From contig JARSSP010000031.1 in NCBI GenBank assembly GCA_029624675.1, positions 1-64,000 on the forward strand: DNA of 64,000 bases. Direction: 5' to 3'. Of this stretch, positions 63,958 to 64,000 are shown in pieces. Both the position numbers and the translations under genes were made by a program. Numbering within the stretch: the stretch's first letter is position 1; every line of letters starts with the position of its first letter. The DNA is from Candidatus Contendibacter sp. GTDB taxonomy: Bacteria; Pseudomonadota; Gammaproteobacteria; Competibacterales; Competibacteraceae. The notes beneath the pieces were generated by a model that saw only the letters and a list, made by a program, of their open reading frames with translations, was not told where the DNA came from and made no database searches.

Positions 63958-64000
63958 ATGACTCCCGACGCCTTGTTCGTTTTCGGCGTGCTGGCCGCCG
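63958..64000 (+). CDS. Start of a possible membrane transporter (partial)
   Basis: The last 43 bases open ATG and translate MTPDALFVFGVLAA, resembling the first helix of SLC13/anion-permease family proteins. Too short for certainty, and the window ends here. Confidence 0.3.
   Translation, partial: MTPDALFVFGVLAA

Overview
The window looks like the chromosome of a GC-rich gammaproteobacterium. The rplU-rpmA-obgE-proB block beside divergent ispB, the ribF-ileS-lspA-ispH block, and rlmI/lgt/bfd-type housekeeping genes support this. Clustered glycogen genes plus a wax-ester synthase/DGAT suggest a storage-polymer specialist. A glycogen-accumulating Competibacteraceae-like organism is my inference from gene content, not something the sequence proves.

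Region 1 (1-8.2 kb) is accessory DNA. It opens with the 3' end of a group II intron (end of the reverse transcriptase, domains V-VI). Then come co-oriented orphan genes separated by attC-like sites: DUF3616, an unknown, a small unknown, an M15-like peptidase, a large TrlF-type PHP-ATPase and a DUF4259 protein. No integron integrase is visible, so it resembles a CALIN (attC sites without integrase). A SecB-like gene and a tyrosine-recombinase remnant broken by a 23-bp tandem repeat lie next to tRNA-Pro(CGG). Region 2 (8.2-13.2 kb) is core: ispB divergent from rplU-rpmA-obgE-proB, then an NRDE protein and tRNA-Arg(CCT).

Region 3 (13.27-21.19 kb) is a 7.9-kb P4-like integrative element in tRNA-Arg(CCT). 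It has a P4-type integrase, AlpA-like regulator, primase-helicase with an embedded inverted-repeat cluster, and small DNA-binding and unknown proteins, bounded by 29-bp att repeats. Beyond attR lies the start of a second, near-identical integrase, cut off beside an ISAzo13-type transposase remnant, so two related elements once sat in tandem. Region 4 (21.8-36.4 kb) is mostly core on the minus strand: ispH, lspA, ileS, ribF, a CsgG/PEGA lipoprotein-like gene, a radical SAM enzyme, a shrunken AAA/PD-(D/E)XK protein, a YhaO-YhaN (SbcD/SbcC-like) pair and a DJ-1/PfpI protein.

Region 5 (36.4-40.2 kb) is a decayed mobile patch: transposase, recombinase and Toprim/DUF3991 remnants, an intact higBA pair, a lipoprotein gene with a frame change at an A8 tract next to a membrane protein, a Doc toxin whose antitoxin is frameshifted, and a 141-bp MITE. 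Region 6 (40.3-53.2 kb) carries four different protease folds: a secreted subtilase, a caspase-FGE protein, a divergent four-gene operon ending in a TPR-trypsin protein, and a CHAT-STAND-TPR giant. The giant is preceded by zinc-ribbon and 2-TM (SLATT-like) genes, a truncated Hsp90-type ATPase gene and a 108-bp repeat array. The CHAT locus is the best candidate for an undescribed defence-type system here.

Region 7 (53.4-64 kb) returns to metabolism: Uma2-like nuclease, RlmI-like methyltransferase, wax-ester synthase, lgt, Bfd, then a glycogen/glucan cluster (GH13, GT5 glycogen synthase, two GH57 enzymes) and the first codons of a possible transporter.
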